DNA of 64,000 bases from Bacteroidota bacterium (GTDB lineage Bacteria > Bacteroidota > Bacteroidia > Bacteroidales > VadinHA17): the NCBI GenBank assembly GCA_016718875.1, contig JADKBL010000004.1, forward strand, positions 62,001 through 126,000. The letters run 5' to 3'. Positions 8,694 to 17,194 of this stretch are shown one piece after another (position 1 is the stretch's first letter; each line of letters starts with the position of its first letter). A program made the position numbers and the translations under genes. The notes below the pieces were generated by a model. That model saw only the letters and a list, made by a program, of their open reading frames with translations, made no database searches and was not told the DNA's origin.

Positions 8694-10100
8694 TCACATT
8701 TTAATAAAATCAGTTCCATACGGCGCTCTCTGCTTTCTTGAAAGCAAATTATTCGCCTCGCTGTCATTTACAAAAAGCTCTTTATCCGGGTCCCATTGAA
8801 GCTTTCTGCCAAGTTTCATTGCTATGTGGGTTACCAGGCAGACAGAACAGGCTCTGTGACCAATCTCGACAGGTGATATTGGTTCTTTTCTTGATTTTAT
8901 ACAGTCGAGCCAGTTGCCATGTTGCTCTTCACTGACATAAAGATGGATCTCATTATCAGCAATATTCGAAGTTAATATCCCTGGATCGCTGGCATCAAGC
9001 GCTTTGCTGCTCTCTGTTTTTGCCACAGGATCTGATGGGGATGCAGTATAAGAACCTCTTGTTACAAATATCCAACCCTCTGTACCTTCATATCTTACTC
9101 CGTTTGGATATCCGCCTGATGTAAACATTGTAATTCCGTTTCCGTACTCGGCTTTTGACATGAAATCTCCATGAACATCCCATAAGCCCGATTTCGGGAA
9201 TTGGGCAACTGCTTCAATTGAAACAGGGCCTGTGAGTTCAGTATCCATTCCCCATGCAGCAGAATCAAAATGGTGTTGTCCCCAGCCTGTGATCATACCC
9301 GCTCCGAATTGTTCGCATCTGAGCCAACCGGGTCTGTCGGTCAAACTATTCTGCGGATGAACACGCATTTCGGTATAGTATTCATTTTCTGTTGATCCAA
9401 GCCACATATCGTAATTAAGATTTTTTGGTACCGGCATTTCCGGTGCATCCGGTCCTGAGGGGTCACCCGGCAGACCGATCTTAACAGTATGCAGTTTTCC
9501 TATCCGTCCATTTCTTACAAGCTCTGCCGCTATTCTGAACTGTGGCATTGAGCGTTGCTGTGTTCCCACCTGCAGTATCACTCTCTTTTTTCTTACAATA
9601 TCGCTAAGCAGCCTGCCTTCTTTTATTGTAAGAGATGTAGGTTTCTGAAGGTAGATGTCCTTCCCTGCCAGTGCTGCTTCAATTGCAGGCTGGGCATGCC
9701 AGTGGTCGGGGGTAGATATTATGACCGCATCAATCCCCGGATCCTGAAGCATTTTCCGGTAATCATCATATATTTTTGCATTGACATAATCAGCCTTGCC
9801 GGTTCTCTTTGAATAGAAACTGTCAATAAATTTCTTGCCCTGGGCTGCCCTGTTTGAATCGAGGTCTGCAAGTGCAATTACCCTGGCCTTATCATAATTC
9901 AAAATTTCAGGCAGATCGTGAGTGTAAGCAATTCTGCCGAATCCTATCTGTCCGATATTTATTTTATCACTTGGAGCACTCTTCCCGAAGACAGATGAGG
10001 GGACAATTGTCGGGAACCCTGCGAAAGCTACTGATGACATTATTGTTGCCTTAACTGAGTTGTCAATGAATTTTCGTCGTGATATAACTGATCTCTTCAT
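8694..10100 (-). CDS. Gfo/Idh/MocA family oxidoreductase with twin-arginine leader
   Basis: The 468-residue protein starts with a Tat-type leader (SRRKFIDNS), suggesting export with bound NAD(P). The Rossmann motif is INIGQIGFGRIA near residue 47. The catalytic-loop motif usually written EKP appears as LQKPTS near 152, and the C-terminal beta-sheet region includes GWGQHHFDSAAWGM. Family members oxidise or epimerise sugars; the substrate is not deducible. The stop abuts the start of the DUF6807 gene, so the two form a pair. Confidence 0.85.
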   Translation of the reverse strand: MKRSVISRRKFIDNSVKATIMSSVAFAGFPTIVPSSVFGKSAPSDKINIGQIGFGRIAYTHDLPEILNYDKARVIALADLDSNRAAQGKKFIDSFYSKRTGKADYVNAKIYDDYRKMLQDPGIDAVIISTPDHWHAQPAIEAALAGKDIYLQKPTSLTIKEGRLLSDIVRKKRVILQVGTQQRSMPQFRIAAELVRNGRIGKLHTVKIGLPGDPSGPDAPEMPVPKNLNYDMWLGSTENEYYTEMRVHPQNSLTDRPGWLRCEQFGAGMITGWGQHHFDSAAWGMDTELTGPVSIEAVAQFPKSGLWDVHGDFMSKAEYGNGITMFTSGGYPNGVRYEGTEGWIFVTRGSYTASPSDPVAKTESSKALDASDPGILTSNIADNEIHLYVSEEQHGNWLDCIKSRKEPISPVEIGHRACSVCLVTHIAMKLGRKLQWDPDKELFVNDSEANNLLSRKQRAPYGTDFIKM

Positions 10101-10185
10101 CTGTGTGGAATAATTAATTTTAATATCACCGGAATTTACAAAAAATTATTAAACTCTCATGTTATATGTACTTGTCCATATTTTG

Positions 10186-10193
10186 TATATTTG
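10186..10193 (+). promoter_or_regulatory. Possible -7 element upstream of xylB
   Basis: TATATTTG matches TAnnTTTG. It would give a leader of about 150 bases before the xylulokinase start at 10352. The leader shows no riboswitch or strong hairpin that I can recognise. A -33 TTTG at proper spacing is not seen. Confidence 0.3.
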
Positions 10194-10351
10194 ATCTCTG
10201 TGCAGCTAATGAACAGAGGAAAAAGTTCTTTTCGACCTCAGGGGGCTTAGATTCTTTAAGTGATTTGATAAGTTCCACGGAGGTTACTGAGGGGAGGGTT
10301 GAATATTTCCGATTGTTCAGAGCTTCAAACAGGATAATAAATTCAATCAAT

Positions 10352-11830
10352 ATGCTTTTATTGGGAATTGATTTGGGGAGCTCATCTGTAAAAGCTTCTG
10401 TAATTGATGGAGAAACAGGTAAATGTTTGGCTACTGCCTTTTCTCCTTCAGATGAAATGAAGATAATTGCATTAAAATCCGGATGGGCAGAACAGGATAC
10501 CGAAGTGTGGTGGGAAAACCTTCGAAATGCTGTAAAATCATGCACAGTGAAGCTTGGCAGTCTGGCTTCCGGAATTGGTGCCATTGGCATATCATACCAG
10601 ATGCATGGACTGGTAGCTGTTGACAGCAGCAAGAAAGTTCTGAGGCCTTCAATTATCTGGTGCGACAGCAGGGCCGTTGGGTATGGTGAAGTTGCTCTTA
10701 TTTCACTGGGAAGGGACTTTTGCCTATCACACCTGCTGAATTCTCCCGGGAATTTTACTGCATCAAAGCTTGCCTGGGTTAAGGAAAATGAACCTGAGAC
10801 ATTTAAAAAGATCAGCAAGATCATGCTTCCCGGTGATTATGCCGCCATGAGAATGACAGGTGCGATAAGTACAACATATACAGGTCTTTCAGAAGGGGTC
10901 TTTTGGGATTTTTCAGAAAATCGTGTTTCTGTGGAGCTTATGAATTATTATGGTTTTGATTCAGGGCTGCTGCCTGATGCAGGATCATCCTTTTCAATTC
11001 AGGGAAGGCTTCTGAAATCAGTAGCTTCAGAACTGGGTCTTCCGGAAGGTATTCCGGTTTCGTACAGGGCCGGAGACCAGCCAAACAATGCTCTCTCACT
11101 GAACGTGCTTAATCCGGGTGAGGTAGCTGCAACTGCAGGTACTTCCGGCGTTATATACGGTGTTACCGATGTTAAGAAATATGACAAGCAATCAAGGGTT
11201 AATACTTTCTTGCATGTGAACCATAGTCCTGCAGATGAAAGACTCGGTGTTCTTTTATGCATAAACGGGACCGGGATACTCAATTCATGGCTGAGGAGAA
11301 TTACAGGAGGAACTCTTTCATACAATGAGATGAACGCTCTTGCAAAAGATGTGGCACCGGGTTCGGATGGTCTTACAATACTTCCATTTGGTAATGGTGC
11401 GGAAAGGATGCTGGAAAACAGGGAGGCAGGTTCACATATCTCAGGACTGGATTTCAACAGACACAATAATGGTCATTTGTATCGTGCTGCACAGGAGGGC
11501 ATTGCATTCTCTTTCAGATATGGTCTTGATATAATGAAAGAGACGGGAATAGATCCAAAGATCATAAGGGCAGGGGAGGCAAATATGTTTTTAAGCAAAG
11601 TCTTCCGGGAAGCTCTGTCGACAATAACAGGTATTGTTATTCACCTGTATAACACAGATGGTTCAATTGGAGCAGCCCGTGGTGCAGGTATCGGATGCGG
11701 CTATTATAAGACAGATAATGAGGCCTTTAGAGGCCTTGATGCAGTGGGAGTTACAGAGCCCGATGAGGCTAAGCTTCCTGAGTACGAAAAGGCTTATGAG
11801 AGATGGAAGCATTATCTCGAATTGATTTAA
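10352..11830 (+). CDS. xylB: Xylulokinase
   Basis: FGGY-family sugar kinase of 492 residues from the ATG at 10352. The reading frame is open further upstream, but the conserved N-terminus MLLLGIDLGSSSVKASVID begins here. Supporting motifs are YQMHGLV, SIIWCDSR, the ATP-binding segment VAATAGTSGVIYG and GEANMFLSKVFREALSTITG. It phosphorylates D-xylulose to xylulose 5-phosphate. Xylose isomerase lies 27 bases downstream, which settles the assignment within the FGGY family. Confidence 0.93.
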   Translation: MLLLGIDLGSSSVKASVIDGETGKCLATAFSPSDEMKIIALKSGWAEQDTEVWWENLRNAVKSCTVKLGSLASGIGAIGISYQMHGLVAVDSSKKVLRPSIIWCDSRAVGYGEVALISLGRDFCLSHLLNSPGNFTASKLAWVKENEPETFKKISKIMLPGDYAAMRMTGAISTTYTGLSEGVFWDFSENRVSVELMNYYGFDSGLLPDAGSSFSIQGRLLKSVASELGLPEGIPVSYRAGDQPNNALSLNVLNPGEVAATAGTSGVIYGVTDVKKYDKQSRVNTFLHVNHSPADERLGVLLCINGTGILNSWLRRITGGTLSYNEMNALAKDVAPGSDGLTILPFGNGAERMLENREAGSHISGLDFNRHNNGHLYRAAQEGIAFSFRYGLDIMKETGIDPKIIRAGEANMFLSKVFREALSTITGIVIHLYNTDGSIGAARGAGIGCGYYKTDNEAFRGLDAVGVTEPDEAKLPEYEKAYERWKHYLELI

Positions 11831-11857
11831 CATTCATCATAATAAATACTTAAACAT

Positions 11858-13183
11858 ATGATATACAAAGGAAAAAGCGAAGCATATCCCGGTATTAAAA
11901 AGATCAAATACGAGGGTAGCAAGTCAAAAAATCCACTTGCATTCAGATGGTATAATCCTGATCAGCTTGTGTCGGGCAAGAAAATGAAAGACCACCTTCG
12001 TTTTGCTGTGGCTTACTGGCACTCATTCTGTGGTGATGGCACAGATCCTTTCGGAAATGCAACAAGGATATATCCATGGAAAGATGCCAAAGGAGATGAT
12101 AAGGCAAAACAGCGTCTGGATGCGGCTTTTGAATTCTTTACCAAGCTTGGCACAGAATACTATTGTTTCCACGATACAGATGTAGTCGGAGGGGAAGGTA
12201 CAGTTTTTGAAATAGAGAAGAAACTTGAAAAGATGATCCCTGTAATGAAGAAAATGCAGGAGCAGACAGGAGTTAAGCTTCTCTGGGGTACTGCAAATCT
12301 TTTTTCACATCCCCGCTATATGAATGGTGCGGCAACAAATCCTGATTTTGCTGTCGTTACAAATGTAGCCGTTCAGTTAAAGAATGCTATCGCAGCAACA
12401 GTAGCTCTGGGTGGGGTAAATTATACTTTCTGGGGTGGACGGGAAGGTTACATGAGCCTTCATAATACTGATATGAAGCGTGAACTTGATCATATGGGGA
12501 TGATGCTTTCAATGGCACGCGACTACGGCAGGAAAATAGGGTTCAAGGGTACATTCCTTATTGAACCAAAGCCTATGGAACCATCAAAGCATCAGTATGA
12601 TTATGATTCAGCAACAATAATTGGATTCCTTCGTCAGTTTGGTCTTGACAAAGACTTCAAACTTAATATAGAGACCAATCATGCAACTCTTGCCGGACAT
12701 AGTTTTCAGCATGAGCTCCAGGTAGCAGCTGATGCCGGTATGCTTGGTAGTATAGATGCAAACAAAGGAGATTATCAGAATGGATGGGATACAGATGAGT
12801 TCCCTACAAGCATTTATGACATCACTGAAGCAATGATGGTTATACTCCAAATGGGGGGATTTAAAAACGGAGGTGTTAATTTTGATGCCAAAATAAGGCG
12901 CAACTCAACTGATGTTGAAGATTTATTCATTGCCCATATCAGCGGGATGGATACATTTGCCAAAGGACTGATTGTTGCTGATAAGATTCTGAAAGAGAGT
13001 GATTATATTAAACTGAAGAAAAACAGATATTCTTCTTTTGATAAAGGCAAGGGGAAAGATTTCGAAAAAGGGAAGCTTACTCTTGAAATGCTATGCTCGA
13101 TTGCTTCTGATCTCGGGGAACCTCAGACAAAAAGCGGCAAACAGGAGATGCTGGAACAAATGATAAATATGTATTTAGTATAA
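11858..13183 (+). CDS. xylA: Xylose isomerase
   Basis: The 441-residue enzyme is full length for the class II (long) xylose isomerases. Recognisable parts are FRWYNPDQLV, YYCFHDTDVVGGEGT (catalytic His-Asp region), NYTFWGGREGY (active-site Trp and metal-ligand region), FLIEPKP (metal-ligand Glu), NIETNHATLAGH and GSIDANKGD. It converts D-xylose to D-xylulose using divalent metals in the cytoplasm. It forms an operon with the preceding xylulokinase. No xylose transporter or regulator is in the window. Confidence 0.96.
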   Translation: MIYKGKSEAYPGIKKIKYEGSKSKNPLAFRWYNPDQLVSGKKMKDHLRFAVAYWHSFCGDGTDPFGNATRIYPWKDAKGDDKAKQRLDAAFEFFTKLGTEYYCFHDTDVVGGEGTVFEIEKKLEKMIPVMKKMQEQTGVKLLWGTANLFSHPRYMNGAATNPDFAVVTNVAVQLKNAIAATVALGGVNYTFWGGREGYMSLHNTDMKRELDHMGMMLSMARDYGRKIGFKGTFLIEPKPMEPSKHQYDYDSATIIGFLRQFGLDKDFKLNIETNHATLAGHSFQHELQVAADAGMLGSIDANKGDYQNGWDTDEFPTSIYDITEAMMVILQMGGFKNGGVNFDAKIRRNSTDVEDLFIAHISGMDTFAKGLIVADKILKESDYIKLKKNRYSSFDKGKGKDFEKGKLTLEMLCSIASDLGEPQTKSGKQEMLEQMINMYLV

Positions 13184-13191
13184 TATGCACT

Positions 13192-13590
13192 ATGAAAACC
13201 GGACAGATAGTTATTGAACAGAAAAGCAAATACGGTTTTGATAAAACCGTACAATTGCTCACAGCAACAGCTGAAAAGTTTGAATGGAAAGTCCCCTTTG
13301 TACATGACCTTCAGCAATCATTGGCTAAGTCAGGAAAAACGGTTAAGCCTGTGAAAGTAATAGAGATCTGCAAGCCCCAGTATTCAGGAAAAATGCTTGA
13401 GCTGAATGATGAGCGGATTATTTCAGTTATGATGCCCTGCAGGATCTCTGTTTATGAGAAGGATGACGGCAAAACCTATATAGGATTGGTAAATATGGCT
13501 GAATTGGTATCTTCTCTGCCTGCTAAAATGGCATCAGTAATGAGAGCAGCATCAGAAGAGACTTTAGAAATAGTTCAGGCTGTAGTTTAG
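13192..13590 (+). CDS. DUF302 domain protein
   Basis: The 132-residue protein resembles DUF302 throughout: KSKYGFDKTVQLLTATAEKFEWKV, then the family-like ICKPQYSGKMLE and MMPCRISVYEKDDGKTYIGL. DUF302 proteins are small and soluble, with no defined chemistry, and are often found near thiol and metal stress genes. It starts 8 bases after xylA, so it may be read through with it, though a functional link to xylose is doubtful. A second, membrane-anchored DUF302 protein is encoded at 34625. Confidence 0.75.
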   Translation: MKTGQIVIEQKSKYGFDKTVQLLTATAEKFEWKVPFVHDLQQSLAKSGKTVKPVKVIEICKPQYSGKMLELNDERIISVMMPCRISVYEKDDGKTYIGLVNMAELVSSLPAKMASVMRAASEETLEIVQAVV

Positions 13591-13594
13591 TACT

Positions 13595-13690
13595 GCTGGT
13601 CTGCGAATATCTGCGCTCCCGATAATTATCGGGACTGCGGGAAACTAATTTATAATATTCTCCCGCAGATCTCGCTGATTAACGCAGATT
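13595..13690. repeat. Interspersed palindromic repeat patch
   Basis: This short intergenic stretch holds a perfect 16-base palindrome CCCGATAATTATCGGG at 13618-13633. It also has repeated CTGCG / CGCAGAT words (13603, 13636, 13664 and 13683) arranged as inverted and direct copies around it. As I recall, similar sequences are scattered through intergenic regions of Bacteroidota genomes, so I call it a small interspersed repeat. It lies between convergent genes and may also end transcription. Confidence 0.5.
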
Positions 13691-13691
13691 A

Positions 13692-14123
13692 TTATGACAG
13701 TATTTTCTGAATCGAAGACTTTTCAACTTCAGAAAGTGAATCAATCTGATGCAGGGCATTTTTGATTCTTGTTTTAAAATTCCAGCAGGTCATCTGTCTG
13801 AGTGACAGTCTTCTGGCCAGTTCATAGCTGGAAATATCTTCCTTCCCCTTGCATACATTGTATGCTATATAAAAAGCCTTGTGTACAGGGAATTTGCAAT
13901 TGTGGAATATCGTACCTGCTGCAGCTGATTCTTCTGTTTTGCATTTAGTGCACCGTCTTGAATGTGGTGTTTTCCCCGGACAATGATTGGTGTTACCACA
14001 TTTCCTGCAGATAAAGCCATTTTCCCATTTTACTTCAGAAAGAAAGCGGAAGCACTCATCATCACTTATGAATAACAGCTCCAGTTCCTCCTGCGTTAGT
14101 TCCTTCTTAAAGATGGCACCCAT
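13692..14123 (-). CDS. Solo IS1595-type zinc-ribbon protein (transposase-related)
   Basis: The protein has 143 residues from the ATG at 14123. It resembles the N-terminal zinc ribbon of IS1595-family transposases: FLSEVKWENGFICRKCGN, then RRCTKCKTEESAAAGTIFHNCKFPV. This is followed by a helix-turn-helix-like part (SSYELARRLSLRQMTCWNFKTRI). No DDE nuclease domain follows and I see no flanking terminal inverted repeats, so it is not a complete insertion sequence. It may be a domesticated DNA-binding protein or a remnant. The frame is open to 14153, but a -7 promoter at 14143-14150 makes ATG 14123 the likelier start. Confidence 0.65.
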   Translation of the reverse strand: MGAIFKKELTQEELELLFISDDECFRFLSEVKWENGFICRKCGNTNHCPGKTPHSRRCTKCKTEESAAAGTIFHNCKFPVHKAFYIAYNVCKGKEDISSYELARRLSLRQMTCWNFKTRIKNALHQIDSLSEVEKSSIQKILS

Positions 14124-14142
14124 ATTAATTATCAGTAAGACA

Positions 14143-14150
14143 CAAAAGTA
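14143..14150 (-). promoter_or_regulatory. -7 promoter element for the zinc-ribbon gene
   Basis: Plus-strand CAAAAGTA is TACTTTTG on the minus strand, a match to TAnnTTTG, 20 bases before ATG 14123. Its position excludes the upstream in-frame start at 14153. Confidence 0.45.
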
Positions 14151-14190
14151 CATAATATATTAGTGATAATAAAAAGATTTAAGTGATACT

Positions 14191-14223
14191 ATTGCGATTT
14201 ATAAAAAATTGATATTATCTTTG
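14191..14223 (+). promoter_or_regulatory. Promoter of the candidate peptide-maturation operon
   Basis: TATCTTTG at 14216-14223 fits the -7 consensus. A near -33 element ATTG sits at 14191-14194 with a 21-base spacer. The start codon of the first gene follows at 14246. This promoter probably serves the run of genes up to the terminator at 18641. Confidence 0.5.
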
Positions 14224-14245
14224 CGAGGACAATAAAATTTAAAAA

Positions 14246-14497
14246 ATGAGTAACAGCTGTGAAATCAGACCAAGGCCGAAGTCAGTAAAAGAATTCTTTA
14301 CTACATGGTACTTCTGGAGGCCCGTGCTGGGAATAGTTACAGGATTGGCTGTTGGTATACTATATTATTATCTGGTTGAATTTAAAGGTGATACTTTTGT
14401 TATTACCAATGATGGCTGGAGGACGGTTTTGCTTGCAGGATTCATGGGTTTTTGGGTTACCAGCAGCCCTTGTTCAAGAATAGGCAGGAGAGGTTAA
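14246..14497 (+). CDS. Small two-helix membrane protein (DUF6132-like)
   Basis: The 83-residue protein has one clear membrane segment (RPVLGIVTGLAVGILYYYLV) and a second weaker one (TVLLAGFMGFWV), ending in PCSRIGRRG. The first half resembles DUF6132 proteins of Bacteroidota, though the usual Cys-containing loop is replaced by an acidic stretch. Its role is unknown. It is first in the operon and ends 3 bases before the methyltransferase gene. Confidence 0.55.
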   Translation: MSNSCEIRPRPKSVKEFFTTWYFWRPVLGIVTGLAVGILYYYLVEFKGDTFVITNDGWRTVLLAGFMGFWVTSSPCSRIGRRG

Positions 14498-14500
14498 ACA

Positions 14501-15154
14501 ATGGAATACAAAGAGATAAATAGCAGATACAGCGAGCTGGCAGAATCATCATGCTGCCTTTCCTGTGGTGGTGCAATCAATTATTCTGAACCACTTCCGG
14601 GAGAGGTCTGTGTTGACCTTGGAAGCGGCAGGGGTACCGATGTGATGAGACTGGCTGAGAAAGTAGGGGAAAAAGGCTTTGTTTTTGGAATAGATATTTC
14701 TGAAGGGATGCTAAAAAAGGCTGTAAGTACCGCAGAACGTCTGGGAGTTAAAAATGTAAAATTCCTACAGTGTCCTCTTGAACATCTGGGTATTGAAAGT
14801 AATACTGCTGATCTGGTGATTTCGAACTGTACAATAAATCATTCATCTGATAAACAGGCAGTCTGGAATGAAATTTTCAGAATTCTGAAAAATGGAGGAA
14901 GGTTTGTTGTAAGTGATATTTACTCTTCGGAACCAGTTCCTGAGGAGTACAAAAATGATCCTGTTGCTGTATCCGAGTGCTGGGCAGGTTCAGTTACACG
15001 TGCCGAATATCTGGAGCAACTCAGAAGTGCAGGTTTCAGTGATATAAAAATAGTTGAAGAGTCACAGCCATATGCTAAAGGCAAAATATTGGTTTCAAGC
15101 TGGACAATTGCAGGAATCAGACCTTCAGGAAAATGCAATTGTGGTGATAAGTAA
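14501..15154 (+). CDS. ArsM-like SAM-dependent methyltransferase
   Basis: Class I methyltransferase of 217 residues with the SAM loop VDLGSGRGTDV near residue 38 and the acidic FGIDISEGML segment near 62. It has the layout of arsenite methyltransferases: an early CC pair (C18, C19, plus C22), ISNCTINHSSDK around C110, and SECWAGSVTRAEYL around C160. In ArsM, thiols at comparable positions bind As(III). The tail has a further KCNC (C212, C214). Arsenic is therefore possible, but a selenium, tellurium or peptide-thiol substrate is equally open. Its place just before a thioredoxin, a Cys-rich peptide and a radical SAM gene is unusual. Confidence 0.72.
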   Translation: MEYKEINSRYSELAESSCCLSCGGAINYSEPLPGEVCVDLGSGRGTDVMRLAEKVGEKGFVFGIDISEGMLKKAVSTAERLGVKNVKFLQCPLEHLGIESNTADLVISNCTINHSSDKQAVWNEIFRILKNGGRFVVSDIYSSEPVPEEYKNDPVAVSECWAGSVTRAEYLEQLRSAGFSDIKIVEESQPYAKGKILVSSWTIAGIRPSGKCNCGDK

Positions 15155-15177
15155 TAAACAGAAAAATTAATCATATT

Positions 15178-15639
15178 ATGAAAAAGAAAGTTTTATTATC
15201 AGTTCTTATATCTGCCATGATTTTCGTAAATTGTAAGTCTGAAAATCCGGCTTCAGCTACATCAAAGGGAAATGGGGAGAGTTCTGTTGTAATGCTTACA
15301 AATGACTCATTTAAGAAGCTGGTATTCAATTATGAATTGAACAAAGAATGGAAATATGAAGGCGATATGCCTGCAATAATTGACTTTTATGCCGATTGGT
15401 GTGCTCCTTGCCGTCAGCTTTCACCTCTCGTTGATGAGATCGCCAGGGAGTATAAGGGTAAAATTGTGGTCTATAAAGTTGATACAGAAAAGGAAAAGGC
15501 TCTTTCACAGAGTATAGGAATAACAGGATTACCAACATTGTTATTTATACCTGCAAAGGGAAAGCCCAGCATATCGATGGGCGCGTTGCCAAAAGAGAGT
15601 CTGGTTAAAGCTATAAATGAGATACTACTTGTTAAATAA
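15178..15639 (+). CDS. Thioredoxin-fold lipoprotein
   Basis: The 153-residue protein has a lipoprotein-type leader with a candidate lipid-bearing Cys19 (IFVNC). Its thioredoxin domain carries the active site WCAPC at C75/C78 and the cis-Pro loop ITGLPTLLF. It should reduce disulfides on the outer face of the inner membrane or in the periplasm. It lies between the ArsM-like gene and the short Cys peptide, 10 bases before the latter. That spacing suggests the redox protein serves the same pathway. Confidence 0.85.
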   Translation: MKKKVLLSVLISAMIFVNCKSENPASATSKGNGESSVVMLTNDSFKKLVFNYELNKEWKYEGDMPAIIDFYADWCAPCRQLSPLVDEIAREYKGKIVVYKVDTEKEKALSQSIGITGLPTLLFIPAKGKPSISMGALPKESLVKAINEILLVK

Positions 15640-15649
15640 ATACAATACT

Positions 15650-15748
15650 ATGAAAAGCGTTATCAAAAAGAAAGAAAAGAAAAGTAATGTGAAAGTTGCA
15701 CAGTGCTGTGCAAAAACATCCAGGACAGTTGCAGGCTGTCACGATTAA
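15650..15748 (+). CDS. 32-residue Cys-rich peptide, candidate RiPP precursor
   Basis: A short open frame starts at ATG 15650, 10 bases after the thioredoxin gene, and stops at 15746-15748, 6 bases before the radical SAM gene. The product has a Lys-rich basic leader-like half (MKSVIKKKEKKSNVK) and a compact end, VAQCCAKTSRTVAGCHD, with Cys19, Cys20 and Cys30. The size, position, leader/core split and clustered cysteines match precursors of radical-SAM-modified peptides such as sactipeptide or ranthipeptide types. I do not recognise a named family. A non-RiPP role, for example a metal-binding peptide, remains possible. The frame was found by reading and is supported by tight packing with both neighbours. 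Confidence 0.65.
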   Translation: MKSVIKKKEKKSNVKVAQCCAKTSRTVAGCHD

Positions 15749-15754
15749 TTATTA

Positions 15755-17083
15755 ATGATCTACTCGAGGTACAATATTTTTTCCAGGATTAAGGATTCAG
15801 AGAATTATTTCATCCTGAACCTTCTTACAGGTAATGCAGATATTCTGAGTCCTGATGAGGCAAGAATAGTAGAAGGCTTGAGAAATGGGACACCGGGGGC
15901 CGCAGCAGAGTTTGCTGACGAGCTTTCGGAGAAGGGATATATTACTGATGAAGCAGCCGAAGTGCTGCTTTATCGTAATCGTTATCTCGACTTTATTGAT
16001 TCACGGGATCAAGATGAGATTCAGATATTTTTTGTAACAAATTACAGCTGTAATTTTGCATGCAGCTATTGTTATCAGGATCAGTATAATAATCCAAAAC
16101 TTGAACTCTCTGATGAGATCATAGATGCTTTTTTCAGCTATGTAAATACTAAATTTGCCGGAAGAAAGAAGTACATCACCGTATTCGGTGGAGAACCCCT
16201 TCTTAACAATGCAAAGCAGAAGGAACTGATTTCCAGGATTATCAGGCAGGCGTCTGAATCAGGTCTGGAAGTTAGCTTTGTGACCAATGGCTATTATCTT
16301 GAGGAATATTGTGAGATATTGACTGCCGGTAAGATAAGGGAGGTTCAGGTCACTCTGGATGGAACAGAACTGGTACATAATTCCAGAAGGTTTCTTAAAG
16401 GCGGGAACGGAACATTTGACAAAATTGTAAAAGGTATTGATGCCTCACTCAGAAAAGGTATAGATATAAATCTGAGGATGGTTGCCGACAAAGAGAATAT
16501 CAACGATCTGCCTGATCTGGCTCTCTTTGCAATAGAGAAAGGATGGACCGGAAATCCCCTTTTCAAAACACAGATTGGAAGGAATTATGAACTGCATCAT
16601 TGCCAGTCGGCACCAGATAAACTGTTTGACAGAATATCTCTGTATGAGCATATCTTTAAGCTTGTAAAAGATCATCCGTATATTACTGAGTTTTATAAAC
16701 CGGCATATTCGGTTTCTAAATTCCTTTCGGAAAATGGTGAATTGCCTGATCCACTTTTCGATTCATGTCCTGCCTGTAAGACAGAATGGGCTTTTGATTA
16801 TACAGGCAATATCTATTCATGTACTGCAACAGTTGGAAAAACTGAAGAGTCTCTTGGTACATTTTATCCTTCTGTTAGTCTTAAAGAGGATATAGTACAG
16901 GAGTGGGAAGGAAGAGATGTCACTGCTATTAAAGATTGCAAAACCTGTTCAGTGCAGCTTGCATGTGGTGGCGGATGCGGGTCTGTGGCTAAAAACAGCA
17001 ATGGAAGCATTTGTTCTCCCGATTGCCGGCCTGTTAAAGAATTACTGGAGTTAGGATTTGCAGCATATATTGAAAAACAGTGA
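15755..17083 (+). CDS. Radical SAM/SPASM peptide maturase-like protein
   Basis: This 442-residue protein has three parts. Residues 1-85 form a small N-terminal region like the peptide-binding or start segment of peptide maturases. The radical SAM core has C99-x3-C103-x2-C106 and GGEP at 145-148. The C-terminal SPASM domain has C338, C341, C356, C395, C398, C404, C408, C420 and C424, enough for two auxiliary Fe-S clusters. This build is shared by sactionine/thioether-forming enzymes, sulfatase maturases and PqqE-like enzymes. The Cys peptide directly upstream is the obvious substrate candidate. The window also has a Ser-type sulfatase at 59806, but the N-terminal region and context argue against this being its maturase. 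Confidence 0.85.
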   Translation: MIYSRYNIFSRIKDSENYFILNLLTGNADILSPDEARIVEGLRNGTPGAAAEFADELSEKGYITDEAAEVLLYRNRYLDFIDSRDQDEIQIFFVTNYSCNFACSYCYQDQYNNPKLELSDEIIDAFFSYVNTKFAGRKKYITVFGGEPLLNNAKQKELISRIIRQASESGLEVSFVTNGYYLEEYCEILTAGKIREVQVTLDGTELVHNSRRFLKGGNGTFDKIVKGIDASLRKGIDINLRMVADKENINDLPDLALFAIEKGWTGNPLFKTQIGRNYELHHCQSAPDKLFDRISLYEHIFKLVKDHPYITEFYKPAYSVSKFLSENGELPDPLFDSCPACKTEWAFDYTGNIYSCTATVGKTEESLGTFYPSVSLKEDIVQEWEGRDVTAIKDCKTCSVQLACGGGCGSVAKNSNGSICSPDCRPVKELLELGFAAYIEKQ

Positions 17084-17084
17084 A

Positions 17085-17160
17085 AACCTTTAACCACAAA
17101 GTACACAGAGGAGGAAAACAAAGGGCTCAAAGGAGTCGAAGCTTAGTGCTCTCTGTTTTT
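17085..17160. repeat. Interspersed repeat in the gap before the thioredoxin fusion
   Basis: The 111-base gap holds AACCACAAAGTACACAGAGG (17091-17110) followed by purine-rich copies AACAAAGGGCTCAAAGGAGT and then CTCTCTGTTTTT, partly complementary to the first part. As I recall, sequences of this type recur in intergenic regions of Bacteroidota genomes. It interrupts an otherwise tightly packed operon and could fold into a weak hairpin. Confidence 0.4.
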
Positions 17161-17194
17161 AAAATACTGTGATTATCATTTTTATAATTATACC

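Noticed and set aside
10166..10351. In-frame upstream extension of xylulokinase by 62 residues
   Set aside because: The extension has no similarity to FGGY kinases, while the conserved N-terminus starts at ATG 10352. A possible promoter lies inside the extension.
13595..14160. Complete insertion sequence around the zinc-ribbon gene
   Set aside because: No DDE domain, no terminal inverted repeats and no target duplication could be seen.
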